The position numbers were made by a program, and so were the translations under genes. 64,000 nt of DNA from an uncultured Acetatifactor sp. (GTDB lineage: Bacteria; Bacillota; Clostridia; Lachnospirales; Lachnospiraceae), in the NCBI GenBank assembly GCA_910578215.1, contig CAJTPH010000002.1, positions 40,787 through 104,786 on the forward strand, in the 5' to 3' direction. The stretch's first letter is position 1; each line of letters opens with the position of its first letter. Shown here piece after piece: positions 25,775 to 34,639 of this stretch. A model generated the notes under the pieces. That model did not search any database. It saw only the letters and a program-made list of their open reading frames with translations, and had not been told where the DNA came from.

Positions 25775-26884
25775 TCATATTTTGCCCTGCAGGTGATACA
25801 CAAACGCAAGCACCTCCGCAACCGCCTGATACAATTCCGGCGGAACCATCTGCCCCACGTCCACATTTGCATAGAGCATACGCGCAAGGGGCTTATTCTC
25901 TACAATCTCGATTTTATTTTCCTTTGCGACTTCCTTGATCTTCGCAGCCAGATAATCCTCACCCTTCGCAATAACTACAGGCGCGTCCGCAACCTTCGGA
26001 TCATACTTCACCGCCACCGCATAATGGGTAGGGTTGGTGATGACCACATCCGCCTGAGGCAGACTCTGCATCATACGCCTGCGGGATACCTCCATCATCT
26101 TCTGCTTGATCTTACTCTTAACCGCCGGATCTCCTTCCTGCTGCTTATATTCCTCCTTGACCTCCTGCTTTGACATTTTCATGTCGTTTTTGAATTTCAC
26201 CTTCTGATAGGTGAAATCGGCGGCGGCAATGATCATATAAAAAGCCGAGATCCTGATCCCCAGGTCCGTGACGGTCTCCGCTGTGATCTGCAGCGCCTGC
26301 ATCAGCGACACATCGTACAGATTCAGCAAAACCGCCCATTTATCTTTTAGCAGGCCGTAACAGATATATACGATCATAAGGATCTTTATAACTGACTTGA
26401 CAAGCTCCACCAGGGACTGGACGGAAAAAAGCTTTTTAAACCCTTTCAAAGGATTGAGCTTGCTGAATTTGGGCTTCATGGGCTTAAAGGTAGGCTTCCA
26501 CTTTACCTGGACAAGGTTGCTCACAAAAGCCACCACCAAACCGATCAGTAGAATAGGCGCAACTATGCGAAGCACCTGAAACAGCATCATGCGGAACACG
26601 ATGCCGCTCTCCGCCTGGGGCAGCTCCCCGTGCCAGAACGTAACCATCTCGGGCACCATATTGTAGATTCCGGAAAAGAGCTCCAGCATCTGCGTCCCCA
26701 TATGGCCCACCCAGAGCTTCAATAGCAAAAACAGCGCCAGAAGCCCCAGCCCGTTGGGTATCTCGCGGCTCTTAGCCACCTGGCCTTCCTTGCGGGCGTC
26801 AGTTAATTTTTTTTGAGTGGCGGGCTCTGTTCTTTCGCCGCCCATTCCCTCTTTTGCAAAAAACTGCAGGTTATAACGAATCAT
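25775..26884 (-). CDS. flhB: Flagellar export switch protein FlhB
   Basis: Membrane protein of the export apparatus that switches from rod/hook to filament substrates after self-cleavage. The 369 residues have an N-terminal GGERTEPATQKKLTDARKEG segment, four membrane spans, and a cytoplasmic domain with the autocleavage motif NPTH in VVITNPTHYAVAVKYD (about residues 280-283). ATG 26884 overlaps the fliR stop by four bases (ATGA), so translation is coupled. Confidence 0.97.
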   Translation of the reverse strand: MIRYNLQFFAKEGMGGERTEPATQKKLTDARKEGQVAKSREIPNGLGLLALFLLLKLWVGHMGTQMLELFSGIYNMVPEMVTFWHGELPQAESGIVFRMMLFQVLRIVAPILLIGLVVAFVSNLVQVKWKPTFKPMKPKFSKLNPLKGFKKLFSVQSLVELVKSVIKILMIVYICYGLLKDKWAVLLNLYDVSLMQALQITAETVTDLGIRISAFYMIIAAADFTYQKVKFKNDMKMSKQEVKEEYKQQEGDPAVKSKIKQKMMEVSRRRMMQSLPQADVVITNPTHYAVAVKYDPKVADAPVVIAKGEDYLAAKIKEVAKENKIEIVENKPLARMLYANVDVGQMVPPELYQAVAEVLAFVYHLQGKI

Positions 26885-27663
26885 GTCATGCCTTCCACAA
26901 AGGAAATAATCATCTTCTTCATCTCCCGAAAAACAAAATCGGCGACTCCGGGCAGCATGCCCGCGGTAAAAAACAAAACGGACAGCCCTGTCAAAACCTT
27001 AAACTGAATACCTACCGAAAACATATTCAGCTGAGGCGCCACCTTTGCCAGAATACCCAAAACCGCATTTAACAGCAATATCGTACAAAAAACCGGCAGT
27101 ATCATGCGAAAGCCTATTATGACATAGTCGCTCAGAAAGGTCAGCATGGAATTCAGGAGGGACTCCGTGGAAAATACCGCCTTGTTAATGGGTATCAGCT
27201 TATAGGTATCCGCCATCGCCCCAAATAGATAACGGTACATTCCCGTGGCTATCATTAAAAGCATCACCACATACTGATACAGGATTCCCGTTATGCTGGA
27301 ATTCTGCTGTGTGGTAGGGTCCATGAGCGTCACCATGGTCAGACCCACCTCCATATCCGCAATATGCCCCGCAAAATTCACAATGGAGGTACAGATATTT
27401 GCCGCAAAACCGATCAGCAGCCCTACTACCGCCTCCTTCATCACAATGATGGAATACTCTATGAGCGTGTCATACGCAACCGCCTCCGCGGGAGTCAGCG
27501 CCTGATACAAAAGCATGGAGGTAAAAAAACTGATTCCTATTCTCACCATCGCGGGCGTATTCTTCATGCTGAAAAAAGGAGCCACAAAGACAAAGCAGGA
27601 CATTCTTGTTAATATCAAGAGAAAATATTCCAAATCGTAGATCGAAAAAGAAAGATTTTCCAT
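26881..27663 (-). CDS. fliR: Flagellar export protein FliR
   Basis: Integral membrane part of the FliPQR export gate. The 260-residue protein has about six hydrophobic spans; characteristic stretches are RMSCFVFVAPFF near residue 20 and GLLIGFAANICTS with FAGHIADMEVG in the middle. The start shows LEYFLLILTRMSCF. It lies between fliQ and flhB in the usual order and shares an ATGA overlap with flhB. Confidence 0.96.
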   Translation of the reverse strand: MENLSFSIYDLEYFLLILTRMSCFVFVAPFFSMKNTPAMVRIGISFFTSMLLYQALTPAEAVAYDTLIEYSIIVMKEAVVGLLIGFAANICTSIVNFAGHIADMEVGLTMVTLMDPTTQQNSSITGILYQYVVMLLMIATGMYRYLFGAMADTYKLIPINKAVFSTESLLNSMLTFLSDYVIIGFRMILPVFCTILLLNAVLGILAKVAPQLNMFSVGIQFKVLTGLSVLFFTAGMLPGVADFVFREMKKMIISFVEGMT

Positions 27664-27677
27664 CCGCCCGGCTCCCG

Positions 27678-27950
27678 TCAGCTGTGAATATAAAGGTTAA
27701 AGCTGGACCAAAGCTCCGTCATAAATTCTACAATAGACGTCATAATCCAGTTGCCGAAAAAAATAATCGAAATAAACACGCATATAATCTTGGGCACAAA
27801 GGTAAGCGTCTGCTCCTGAATGGAGGTTACAGTCTGAAAAATACTGACCGCCAGACCCACACACAGAGAAACCAGCAGCATCGGCATCGCCGTTCTGATG
27901 ATCAAATACAATGTCTGCCTTGTAATATCCGTCACAACCTCTGTTGTCAT
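27678..27950 (-). CDS. fliQ: Flagellar export protein FliQ
   Basis: Small two-span subunit of the export gate. The 90 residues include MPMLLVSLCVGLAVSIFQTV and TSIQEQTLTFVPKIICVF, the conserved QEQTLTFVPK loop of the family. It lies 14 bp upstream of fliR and 68 bp downstream of fliP. Length and both membrane segments are normal. Confidence 0.96.
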   Translation of the reverse strand: MTTEVVTDITRQTLYLIIRTAMPMLLVSLCVGLAVSIFQTVTSIQEQTLTFVPKIICVFISIIFFGNWIMTSIVEFMTELWSSFNLYIHS

Positions 27951-28018
27951 CTCTCACACCATCCTTTCCGTAAGTACTCTCCCGCCCGGTCCCACTGCAC
28001 AAAAGCCAAAATGCTTCG

Positions 28019-28894
28019 TCAGCGCAGGAAAAATGTTCTGACCAGGTTGTCAATAATCAGGCTCCAGCCGTCCGCGAGAACAAACAGCAAAATTTTAAAG
28101 GGCATGGAAATCGTAGTGGGCGGCAGCATCATCATACCCATGCTCATCAGCGTGGACGCCACCACCATATCTATCACAATAAAGGGAATATAGATCATAA
28201 ACCCTATCCAGAAAGCGATCCTGAGCTCGCTCAGCATAAAGCTTGGGAGCAGCACAGACAGGGGAATATCGTCATTTTCCCCGCTCCAGGTCTTGCCTGC
28301 AATATTCATGAACATCTGCACGTCCTTCACCTGAGTTTGAGGATACATAAATTCTCTCAGGGGTACGATAGCTTTTTCCAGCGCCTCGTCCTGACTTATC
28401 TCCCCCGCCTGATAAGGCTTGACCGCCTGCTCGTTGATCTGGGTGATTGTCGGCTCCATGATAAAGAAGGTCAGTATCAGAGCCAGCCCTATCAGTACCT
28501 GATTGGGCGGAGCCGTCTGGGTATTCAGCGCGGTACGGGTAAAATGCAGCACAATGATGATCCGGGTAAAGGAGGTCATCATAATAATAAGCGCCGGCGC
28601 GACGGAGATCAGTGTCAGGATCAGCAATATCCTCAAAGTACCGTTAAGCTCCCCGTTACCCTCGCTGTACGTAATGCTCCAGCCATTTGGCTTGGTATCT
28701 GACGTACTGATTCCTTCCGCGTCGAGAGCGCCTGGGGAATTAATCATGGTGGAAACAGCCGCCCTGCCGGGCAAGTATCCGCCCTCTGCCGCGGCATGCG
28801 CGGTCATGGAATTTTGAATACACAATATGCCCACCGTGACCAGTAGGCATATTATCGCTGCTATTCGCTTTATTTTTAGCTTATTCTTCATCAT
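28019..28894 (-). CDS. fliP: Flagellar export protein FliP
   Basis: Core subunit of the export gate. The 291-residue precursor has an N-terminal signal-like segment (residues 9-30), then the mature protein with ALIIMMTSFTRIIIVLHFTR, PPNQVLIGLALILTFF and a C-terminal pair of spans before PPTTISMPFKILLFVLADG. The family motifs LTSFTRIIIVL and PPNQV are intact. Its start lies 14 bases inside the 3' end of fliO, indicating coupled translation. Confidence 0.97.
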   Translation of the reverse strand: MMKNKLKIKRIAAIICLLVTVGILCIQNSMTAHAAAEGGYLPGRAAVSTMINSPGALDAEGISTSDTKPNGWSITYSEGNGELNGTLRILLILTLISVAPALIIMMTSFTRIIIVLHFTRTALNTQTAPPNQVLIGLALILTFFIMEPTITQINEQAVKPYQAGEISQDEALEKAIVPLREFMYPQTQVKDVQMFMNIAGKTWSGENDDIPLSVLLPSFMLSELRIAFWIGFMIYIPFIVIDMVVASTLMSMGMMMLPPTTISMPFKILLFVLADGWSLIIDNLVRTFFLR

Positions 28895-29279
28895 GTAACT
28901 GGTTTTCCTTTGGTTCTTCCGGGGTTCCTCCGGATTTATTTACAGCCTTGTCAAGAAACTGTTTGAAGCTGAAGCCCTGTGCGGTGCCTGCGGCCTTCAG
29001 CTGCTCCTCTGGTATCTCCCCCAACATGGTAACCGTGTCCTTACAGACAGCAAGCACCACGTATTTATCACCTATCCGCACAATCTGAATATATTTGTTT
29101 CCTGATATACGCGCAGTCTCTATTACCTGCACATTCCCATTAACACCCTGCTGTTTCTGATAGTTTGCAATCCATTTCGTGGTCAGCGCCGTCACGGCAA
29201 GCACAATGACAAACAACAGAAGCACGGTGATAAACTGTGCGTAACCGTCAGCTTTTCCTCCGGTCAAAAGCAGATCCAT
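28881..29279 (-). CDS. fliO: Flagellar biosynthesis protein FliO (FliZ)
   Basis: Assists assembly of the FliPQR gate. The 132 residues show one membrane span (about 16-34, FITVLLLFVIVLAVTALTTK) and a cytoplasmic domain with VIETARISGNKYIQIVRIGD and KYVVLAVCKDTVTML, the usual FliO core. It overlaps cheY by one base and fliP by fourteen. Sequence divergence is normal for FliO; the position before fliP supports the call. Confidence 0.9.
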   Translation of the reverse strand: MDLLLTGGKADGYAQFITVLLLFVIVLAVTALTTKWIANYQKQQGVNGNVQVIETARISGNKYIQIVRIGDKYVVLAVCKDTVTMLGEIPEEQLKAAGTAQGFSFKQFLDKAVNKSGGTPEEPKENQLHDEE

Positions 29280-29641
29280 TAACCGACAACCTTCTTTACT
29301 GCCTCAAGCACACGTTCGGCCTGGAAGGGTTTTACGATAAAGTCCTTCGCTCCCGCCTGAATGGATTCGATAACCATAGCCTGCTGACCCATTGCCGAAC
29401 ACATAATGATCTTTGCCGCAGGATCGTTCTTCTTAATCTCCTTCAGCGCCTGAATACCGTCCATTTCAGGCATGGTGATGTCCATCAGCACAAGATCGGG
29501 AGTACACTCCTTATACTTCTCCACCGCCTTAAGACCATTCTCTGCCTCACCTGCGACAGTATATCCGTTTTTTGTCAGGATATCCTTAATCATCATCCTC
29601 ATGAATGCCGCGTCATCACATACCAGAATATTCTTTGCCAT
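29279..29641 (-). CDS. cheY: Chemotaxis response regulator CheY
   Basis: Single receiver domain of 120 residues, phosphorylated by CheA, which then binds FliM/FliY at the switch. Acidic residues are in VCDDAAFMRMM, the phospho-Asp lies in LVLMDITMPEMDG (about residue 54), with Thr/Ser in MCSAMGQQ and Lys in FIVKPFQ. Like the Thermotoga/Bacillus CheY it is compact. It lies between fliY and fliO. Confidence 0.96.
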   Translation of the reverse strand: MAKNILVCDDAAFMRMMIKDILTKNGYTVAGEAENGLKAVEKYKECTPDLVLMDITMPEMDGIQALKEIKKNDPAAKIIMCSAMGQQAMVIESIQAGAKDFIVKPFQAERVLEAVKKVVG

Positions 29642-29653
29642 TTAACCTTCCTC

Positions 29654-31066
29654 CTACTTGATAATCTCTGTTACTCTTATTCCGAAGCTTTCTTCAATTA
29701 CTACCACTTCTCCCTTGGCAACGAACTTTCCATTTACCAATACATCTATCGGCTCACCGGCAATTTTATCTAACTCGATAATCGTACCCGGTGTAAAGTT
29801 GAGGATTTCGGAAATCGACTTGGTTGTTCGGCCAAGCTCCACTGTGACCTCCAGGGGCACATCCATGATCAGCCCAATATTTTCCTGCCCGGCAAGACCC
29901 TGGGCATCGTTTGAAAAATTCTGGAACTGTGCAGGCTGGACATTTACGCTCTGCAGCGCCTGAGGAGCCATCCCCATAGGATACATACCTGCCTGCATGG
30001 GCATTCCCATCTGCATCATCTGAGGATTCATACCCGGCTGCATAGGCATTCCCATCTGCATCATCTGAGGATTCATACCCGGCTGCATGGGCATTCCCAT
30101 CTGCATCATCTGAGGATTCATAGCGCCCTGTGCGGGCATTCCCATCTGCATGCCGCCCATGTTCATCTGAGCATCCATACCCGGCTGCATGGGCATTCCC
30201 TGCATCATCTGAGAATTCATGCCGCCCTGTGCAGGCATTCCCATCTGCGCCGAATCCGCACCCGCCGCCTGGCCTGCCGAAGCGCCTGTCTGGGGAGCCG
30301 GTTCCGGTGCAGCGCCTGAGAGCTGCGATCCGATAAAGGTATCCACCACCTTTTTCGCAAAATCCACAGGATACAGCTGCATGATAGTACTGTCCACCAA
30401 ATCGGCAATCTGCATTCTAAAGGATATCTTGACAAATGCACCGCCCAAAAAAGGCGATATGTCCGCGCCATCCTTAACCTGGGTCAAATCAAGCAGGGAA
30501 GAATCCGGCGGACTGATATCAATCGTCGTCTTAAGCATGGTGGAAAGCGATGTCGCCGCAGAACCCATCATCTGGTTCATCGCCTCTGAAATCGCGCTCA
30601 GGTGCAGCTCTCCGAGCTCCCCGTCCGTATTGGTTCCGTCACCGCCCATCATCAGATCGGTGATAACCTTTACATCGTGCTCTTTCAGCACCAGCATATT
30701 TGTGCCGTCCAAACCAACTGTATACTTTATCTGAATAAAAACACAGGGTCTTTCATAATCGCCCAGCAGCGTGCTCCAAGTTGCGATCTCTACCTTGGGA
30801 GTCGTAATATTTACCTTTCTGTTTACAAGGGAATACAGCGTAGTCGCTGAGGACCCCATGCTGATATTTGCCACCTCCCCGATGGCATCCTTCTCCACAT
30901 CGGAAAGAAGATCTGCATAATCCTCGGCATTTTGAACCTTAGGTGGTTCGCTGCTTGGTGCTGCGGCGGCTTCCCCACTGCCGCCATCCTCTGATGCCCC
31001 GTCCTCTGACAGGTCCATGCCGTTCAGTAAGGCATTTATCTCGTCCTGAGACAGCATTCCGTCCAT
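29654..31066 (-). CDS. fliY: Flagellar motor switch phosphatase FliY
   Basis: Switch component that also dephosphorylates CheY-P. The 470-residue protein starts with a CheY-P-binding peptide, MLSQDEINALLNGMDL, like that of FliM. A CheC-like domain follows with both half-sites, EVANISMGSSATTLYSLV and EAMNQMMGSAATSLSTML, each keeping Glu and Asn. A long Met/Gln/Pro-rich linker (about residues 270-370) precedes the C-terminal FliN domain (DVPLEVTVELGRTTKSISEI, ending ESFGIRVTEII). The linker is unusually long and repetitive. The gene lies 3 bp after fliM. Confidence 0.95.
   Translation of the reverse strand: MDGMLSQDEINALLNGMDLSEDGASEDGGSGEAAAAPSSEPPKVQNAEDYADLLSDVEKDAIGEVANISMGSSATTLYSLVNRKVNITTPKVEIATWSTLLGDYERPCVFIQIKYTVGLDGTNMLVLKEHDVKVITDLMMGGDGTNTDGELGELHLSAISEAMNQMMGSAATSLSTMLKTTIDISPPDSSLLDLTQVKDGADISPFLGGAFVKISFRMQIADLVDSTIMQLYPVDFAKKVVDTFIGSQLSGAAPEPAPQTGASAGQAAGADSAQMGMPAQGGMNSQMMQGMPMQPGMDAQMNMGGMQMGMPAQGAMNPQMMQMGMPMQPGMNPQMMQMGMPMQPGMNPQMMQMGMPMQAGMYPMGMAPQALQSVNVQPAQFQNFSNDAQGLAGQENIGLIMDVPLEVTVELGRTTKSISEILNFTPGTIIELDKIAGEPIDVLVNGKFVAKGEVVVIEESFGIRVTEIIK
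29985..30135. repeat. 45-bp tandem repeat inside fliY
   Basis: Three near-identical 45-bp units (marked by TGAGGATTCA at 30021, 30066 and 30111) encode MNPQMMQMGMPMQPG. Degenerate copies extend on both sides to about 30250. Confidence 0.85.
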
Positions 31067-31069
31067 TAC

Positions 31070-32050
31070 TTACTCCTCCTCTCTGATAACCGATGTAATC
31101 CGGACAGCATAAGAGTCTTTTTCGGCGCCGGGTAATGCGGTAAACTTTCTAATGTTACCCACATACACATTCATGTCATCATCCACTTTTGAATCAAGGC
31201 GGATACAGTCTCCGACCTGAAGATTCACAAAATCATTGACTGAGATTACACTCTTGCCAAGTACCGCCCTGATAGGTATATCTACCTTGCGGATCAATGA
31301 TTCAATATACGATTCGTAATTTTCATCATGATTCTCCTGCATAGTGGAGAACCAATATTTTGTATTCAGCTTATCCATGATGTCTTCCAGCGTAAAGAAC
31401 GGAAGGCAGATGTTCATAAAGCCTTCAACATCCCCGATCTTCATGTTCAGCGTTACAATCGCTACCATGTCGTTGGGGGCAATCACCTGCGCAAACTGCG
31501 GATTTGTCTCCACACGCTGCAGCAGCGGCGATATATCAATAACGTTTTTCCACGGGTCCCTGAGGAGCTGGGTAAACATTACCAATATCTTTTCAATTAT
31601 GGTGTGCTCTATCTCCGAAAACTCCCTGCTCTTTTCCAGCGGGAGACCGCTTCCTCCAAGCATACGGTCCAGCATGGCATAGCCCAGATTCGTCGCCAGA
31701 TCCATAATAATGGTTCCGTTCAGCGGTGCGAAATTAATAATTCCCAGTATTACCGGGCTGGACAGCGCATTTGTAAACTCGCTGAAGGTATTTGTCTCGG
31801 AGCTTGCCACCGTCACCTGTACGTTCTTACGGAGATATACCGGAAGATTGGTGGAAATCAATCGGCTGTAATGTTCAAATATAATTTCCAGCGTTCTTAA
31901 ATGTTCTTTTGAAAACTTTGTAGGGCGGCTGAAGTCATAGTTTTTAACCTTCTTTTCTTCGCTGTCCTGCATCTTGTCTACGTCTAATTCACCTGCGGAC
32001 AATGCCGCAAGCAGGTTATCTATTTCATTTTGGGAAAGAACCTCGCCCAC
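31070..32050 (-). CDS. fliM: Flagellar motor switch protein FliM
   Basis: Switch protein that receives CheY-P and sets rotation sense. The 326 residues begin with the CheY-P-binding segment VLSQNEIDNLLAALSAGEL, continue with FSRPTKFSKEHLRTLEIIFE, the middle CheC-like fold, and a C-terminal FliN-like domain (VDIPIRAVLGKSVISVNDF). All parts are of ordinary length. It lies 49 bp after fliL and 3 bp before fliY. Confidence 0.97.
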   Translation of the reverse strand: MGEVLSQNEIDNLLAALSAGELDVDKMQDSEEKKVKNYDFSRPTKFSKEHLRTLEIIFEHYSRLISTNLPVYLRKNVQVTVASSETNTFSEFTNALSSPVILGIINFAPLNGTIIMDLATNLGYAMLDRMLGGSGLPLEKSREFSEIEHTIIEKILVMFTQLLRDPWKNVIDISPLLQRVETNPQFAQVIAPNDMVAIVTLNMKIGDVEGFMNICLPFFTLEDIMDKLNTKYWFSTMQENHDENYESYIESLIRKVDIPIRAVLGKSVISVNDFVNLQVGDCIRLDSKVDDDMNVYVGNIRKFTALPGAEKDSYAVRITSVIREEE

Positions 32051-32099
32051 ACAAGTTCACCTCCTAACACAGGGCTTTTACTTTCTTACCTGTGTGGCT

Positions 32100-32612
32100 T
32101 TATTGGTACTTTATATTGCTTATGGATATTCTGTAGATAAAATCCGAACCAAACAGCTCCTGTATTTCCTTGAGAAGCTCCTCCCTGACACCTTCCGTAT
32201 CCTGTTGGAATTCCTCCTGCGTATGCCTTGATATGACGGAGTTGATCGTATCCTTAATCACACTGTCATAGGCAGCTATCTTCTCCTCGCCGCCCAGCTT
32301 CTTATAATCCTTATGCTTCTTGTTCTGCTGCAGTCCAAGATCCATTATAATATACCCCTGCTTGCCGTCCTCCTTGACGACCGATACCATCAGCTGCAGC
32401 ATGTTGTATACCTCCGTGTCCGACATGGGCACATCCGTCACCGCAACGCCGCCGGGATTATACAGCTCTATCTTCAGCACCGAAGCGATGCTGGTGATAA
32501 GCTCTCCCGTCTTTTTGTTCGTGCCGACGACACTTACCATCATAACTACGGACAATATGATATTTACAACCAGCAGCACTAAGATCAATACGCTTAAAAG
32601 ATTTTTCTTCAT
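32100..32612 (-). CDS. fliL: Flagellar basal body protein FliL
   Basis: Single-pass membrane protein that supports stator function. The 170-residue protein has one N-terminal span (about 5-27, LLSVLILVLLVVNIILSVVM) and an extracytoplasmic domain ending in ELFGSDFIYRISISNIKYQ, as FliL proteins end. Lies between motB and fliM, as in other clostridial operons. Sequence is diverged, but span, length and place agree. Confidence 0.88.
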   Translation of the reverse strand: MKKNLLSVLILVLLVVNIILSVVMMVSVVGTNKKTGELITSIASVLKIELYNPGGVAVTDVPMSDTEVYNMLQLMVSVVKEDGKQGYIIMDLGLQQNKKHKDYKKLGGEEKIAAYDSVIKDTINSVISRHTQEEFQQDTEGVREELLKEIQELFGSDFIYRISISNIKYQ

Positions 32613-32643
32613 AGCTCATAGTCCCCTCTTTTGCCATATATTT

Positions 32644-33468
32644 TTAATTATGAGACGGATTTAAAATCCTGATTTCCACCCTTCGGTTCCGGCTCCTGCC
32701 CTCCTCCGTGGAGTTGTCGGCCACCGGCACTCTCTCTCCCATCCCCGAGTGCTTCATATTCGTGGGATTTAAGGAAGTATTTTCAACCAGATAGTAAAAT
32801 ACCTCCCTGGCTCTGGCATCGCTCAGCTCCTCGTTGTTCCTGTATCTTCCGCCGGACTGGGGAACATTGTCGGTATGACCCTCTATCTCAATGGACCCGT
32901 TGCTGTACCGCTCCAGAATCAGCCCGACCTTGTCGAGTATTTCCATCGATCCTGTCTTTACATCGGCGCTTCCGGAATCAAAAAGCAGCGCGCCGCTCAT
33001 GCTCAGCTGGATATACTGTGCCGTAAAGCTTACCTCGACCTCGTCTCCGATCTCGTTTTCCACCAGAGACTCCTCTATCTTTTCGGCGATCTCCTCGTTC
33101 TGCTGCAGCTTTCCCTCGGCAAGCTTTTCCTCCAGCGCCTCCGGAGAACTGTCATACTCGTTATAATCATCACCTTCATTCTCGCTGTCCGCAGTTTTGC
33201 CCGTACTGTTGATATACTGGTCAAGCTCGTTCAGCTGGCTCACTCCGTTGCTGATAAGTATGCCGTCGCCGATGGCAGTAGAACCCCCGTCAAAAAAACT
33301 GACCGTGCTGTTGATGGACGCCACAAACGCGGCTAATTTGTCTTCCTGTATGGTTGACATGGAAAACAGCATAACGAAAAAGCAGAGCAGCAGGTTCATC
33401 AAATCCGAGAAGGTCGCCATCCACGCCGGCGCACCCGCTGGCGGCGCATCTTCCTTGCGCTTTGCCAT
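32644..33468 (-). CDS. motB: Flagellar stator protein MotB
   Basis: Stator subunit that anchors to peptidoglycan and carries the ion-binding Asp. The 274-residue protein has WMATFSDLMNLLLCFFVMLF, where the Asp of FSDLM is the channel residue. After an acidic linker comes an OmpA-like peptidoglycan-binding domain with ALLFDSGSADVKTGS, IEGHTDNVPQSGGRYRNN and RSRNRRVEIRI. Its start overlaps the motA stop by one base. From sequence alone I cannot decide between protons and sodium. Confidence 0.96.
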   Translation of the reverse strand: MAKRKEDAPPAGAPAWMATFSDLMNLLLCFFVMLFSMSTIQEDKLAAFVASINSTVSFFDGGSTAIGDGILISNGVSQLNELDQYINSTGKTADSENEGDDYNEYDSSPEALEEKLAEGKLQQNEEIAEKIEESLVENEIGDEVEVSFTAQYIQLSMSGALLFDSGSADVKTGSMEILDKVGLILERYSNGSIEIEGHTDNVPQSGGRYRNNEELSDARAREVFYYLVENTSLNPTNMKHSGMGERVPVADNSTEEGRSRNRRVEIRILNPSHN

Positions 33469-34277
33469 TATTCTTCACCCCCCGCATTTTCGTCAACGGC
33501 GATCTGTCTGTCCTTAGGTGCAAGGAAGGATTTCAGCTTTTCCTCAATTACGCGGGGATTCTCGCCCGCCTGGATAGACAAAAGCCCCTCGATCATAACT
33601 TCCTTTAACATCATCTCCTCAGCGTTGTCTGCTTTCAGCTTGCTGGATACAGGAATACATATCCAGTTTGCCAGCAGGGAACCGTACAGGGTTGTGATCA
33701 GCGCAACCGCCATAGCGGGGCCGATCGCTGCGGGGTCCTCCATATGGTATAACATATCCACCAGACCTACCAGGGTACCGATCATACCCCAGGCAGGACC
33801 CATGGAAGCAAGCGTATCCCAAAAGCCGATGCGGTCCTTATGTCTGCCCTCGACGCTCACCAGCTCCGTCTCCATAATCGCGCGGACCAGGTCGGGGTCG
33901 GTACCGTCCACCACAAGCAGAATACCCTTTTTCAAAAACGGCTCGTCCATGTCCGTAGCCGCTTCCTCAAGCGACAGCAGACCTTCCTTACGCGCCACAT
34001 TCGAGAGATCAATAATTTTTTGAATCATCTCTCCCGTATTCAGCTTTGACGCCTTAAATATCAATGTAAAACTCTTGAGGCCTCCGATGTAACCCTGGAG
34101 ACTGTGCGAGGTGAGAGTCGCTGTGAACGCACCGCCCAAGGTTATGATAAAAGAAGGTACATCTATGTACTCCATAAAGCTGCCGCCGCTCTTCGAAATG
34201 GAGCTGAAGATACCGAAGATGAGCATTACGAAACCTAAAATAAGACCGAGTAAAGACGCTATATCCACGAAAATCAC
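33468..34277 (-). CDS. motA: Flagellar stator protein MotA
   Basis: Four-span stator subunit that forms the ion channel with MotB and drives the rotor. The 269 residues show spans near the N-terminus (SLLGLILGFVMLIFGIF), a cytoplasmic loop with charged residues (KLNTGEMIQKIIDLSNVARK, RHKDRIGFWDTLASMGPAWG) and the later spans ending MAVALITTLYGSLLANWI. The conserved GPAWGMIGTL is intact. It overlaps motB by one base. Confidence 0.97.
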   Translation of the reverse strand: MIFVDIASLLGLILGFVMLIFGIFSSISKSGGSFMEYIDVPSFIITLGGAFTATLTSHSLQGYIGGLKSFTLIFKASKLNTGEMIQKIIDLSNVARKEGLLSLEEAATDMDEPFLKKGILLVVDGTDPDLVRAIMETELVSVEGRHKDRIGFWDTLASMGPAWGMIGTLVGLVDMLYHMEDPAAIGPAMAVALITTLYGSLLANWICIPVSSKLKADNAEEMMLKEVMIEGLLSIQAGENPRVIEEKLKSFLAPKDRQIAVDENAGGEE

Positions 34278-34291
34278 CTAGTACTTTTGCA

Positions 34292-34477
34292 TTATTCCGC
34301 AAAAATATCCTTTCTATATGATTTTACAAGATTTTTTATCTCTTGTCTACTTTCTTTTACAATTATTTTTTTCCCAGTGGTCAATGTGATCACTGTATCG
34401 GGCGTTTCCTCCACAATTTCGAGCAAATGCGGATTCACAAGAATTTTCACACCATTCAACTTAGTCACCTCTATCAT
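34292..34477 (-). CDS. flbD: FlbD family flagellar protein
   Basis: Short protein of 61 residues with the family pattern MIEVTKLNG, NPHLLEIVEETPDTVITL and TTGKKIIVKES. FlbD proteins sit in flagellar operons of Firmicutes and spirochaetes between flgE and motA, as here. Their job is not settled. GAGGG stands 7 nt before ATG 34477; ATG 34483 two codons upstream is less well placed. The gap to motA is 14 bp. Confidence 0.9.
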   Translation of the reverse strand: MIEVTKLNGVKILVNPHLLEIVEETPDTVITLTTGKKIIVKESRQEIKNLVKSYRKDIFAE

Positions 34478-34577
34478 TCCCATTCCCTCAATATAATAAA
34501 TTTACCCCTCTGCAGTGTAATACCGGGCAAATTTCGGCTGAAGCCGTCTCCCCAGGTCCCCTATCACACATTCCAAA

Positions 34578-34599
34578 GGGACGGAATACCTTCCGTCCC
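34578..34599. repeat. Perfect 9-bp hairpin between flgE and flbD
   Basis: GGGACGGAA (34578-34586) and TTCCGTCCC (34591-34599) with a 4-nt loop lie in the 162-bp gap. On the minus strand only TTTGG follows, so it is a poor terminator. It might partly attenuate transcription or protect the mRNA end after the abundant hook gene. Confidence 0.6.
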
Positions 34600-34639
34600 C
34601 TTAGTATATCACATTTATCTCTATAATGCCAGAAAAAAA

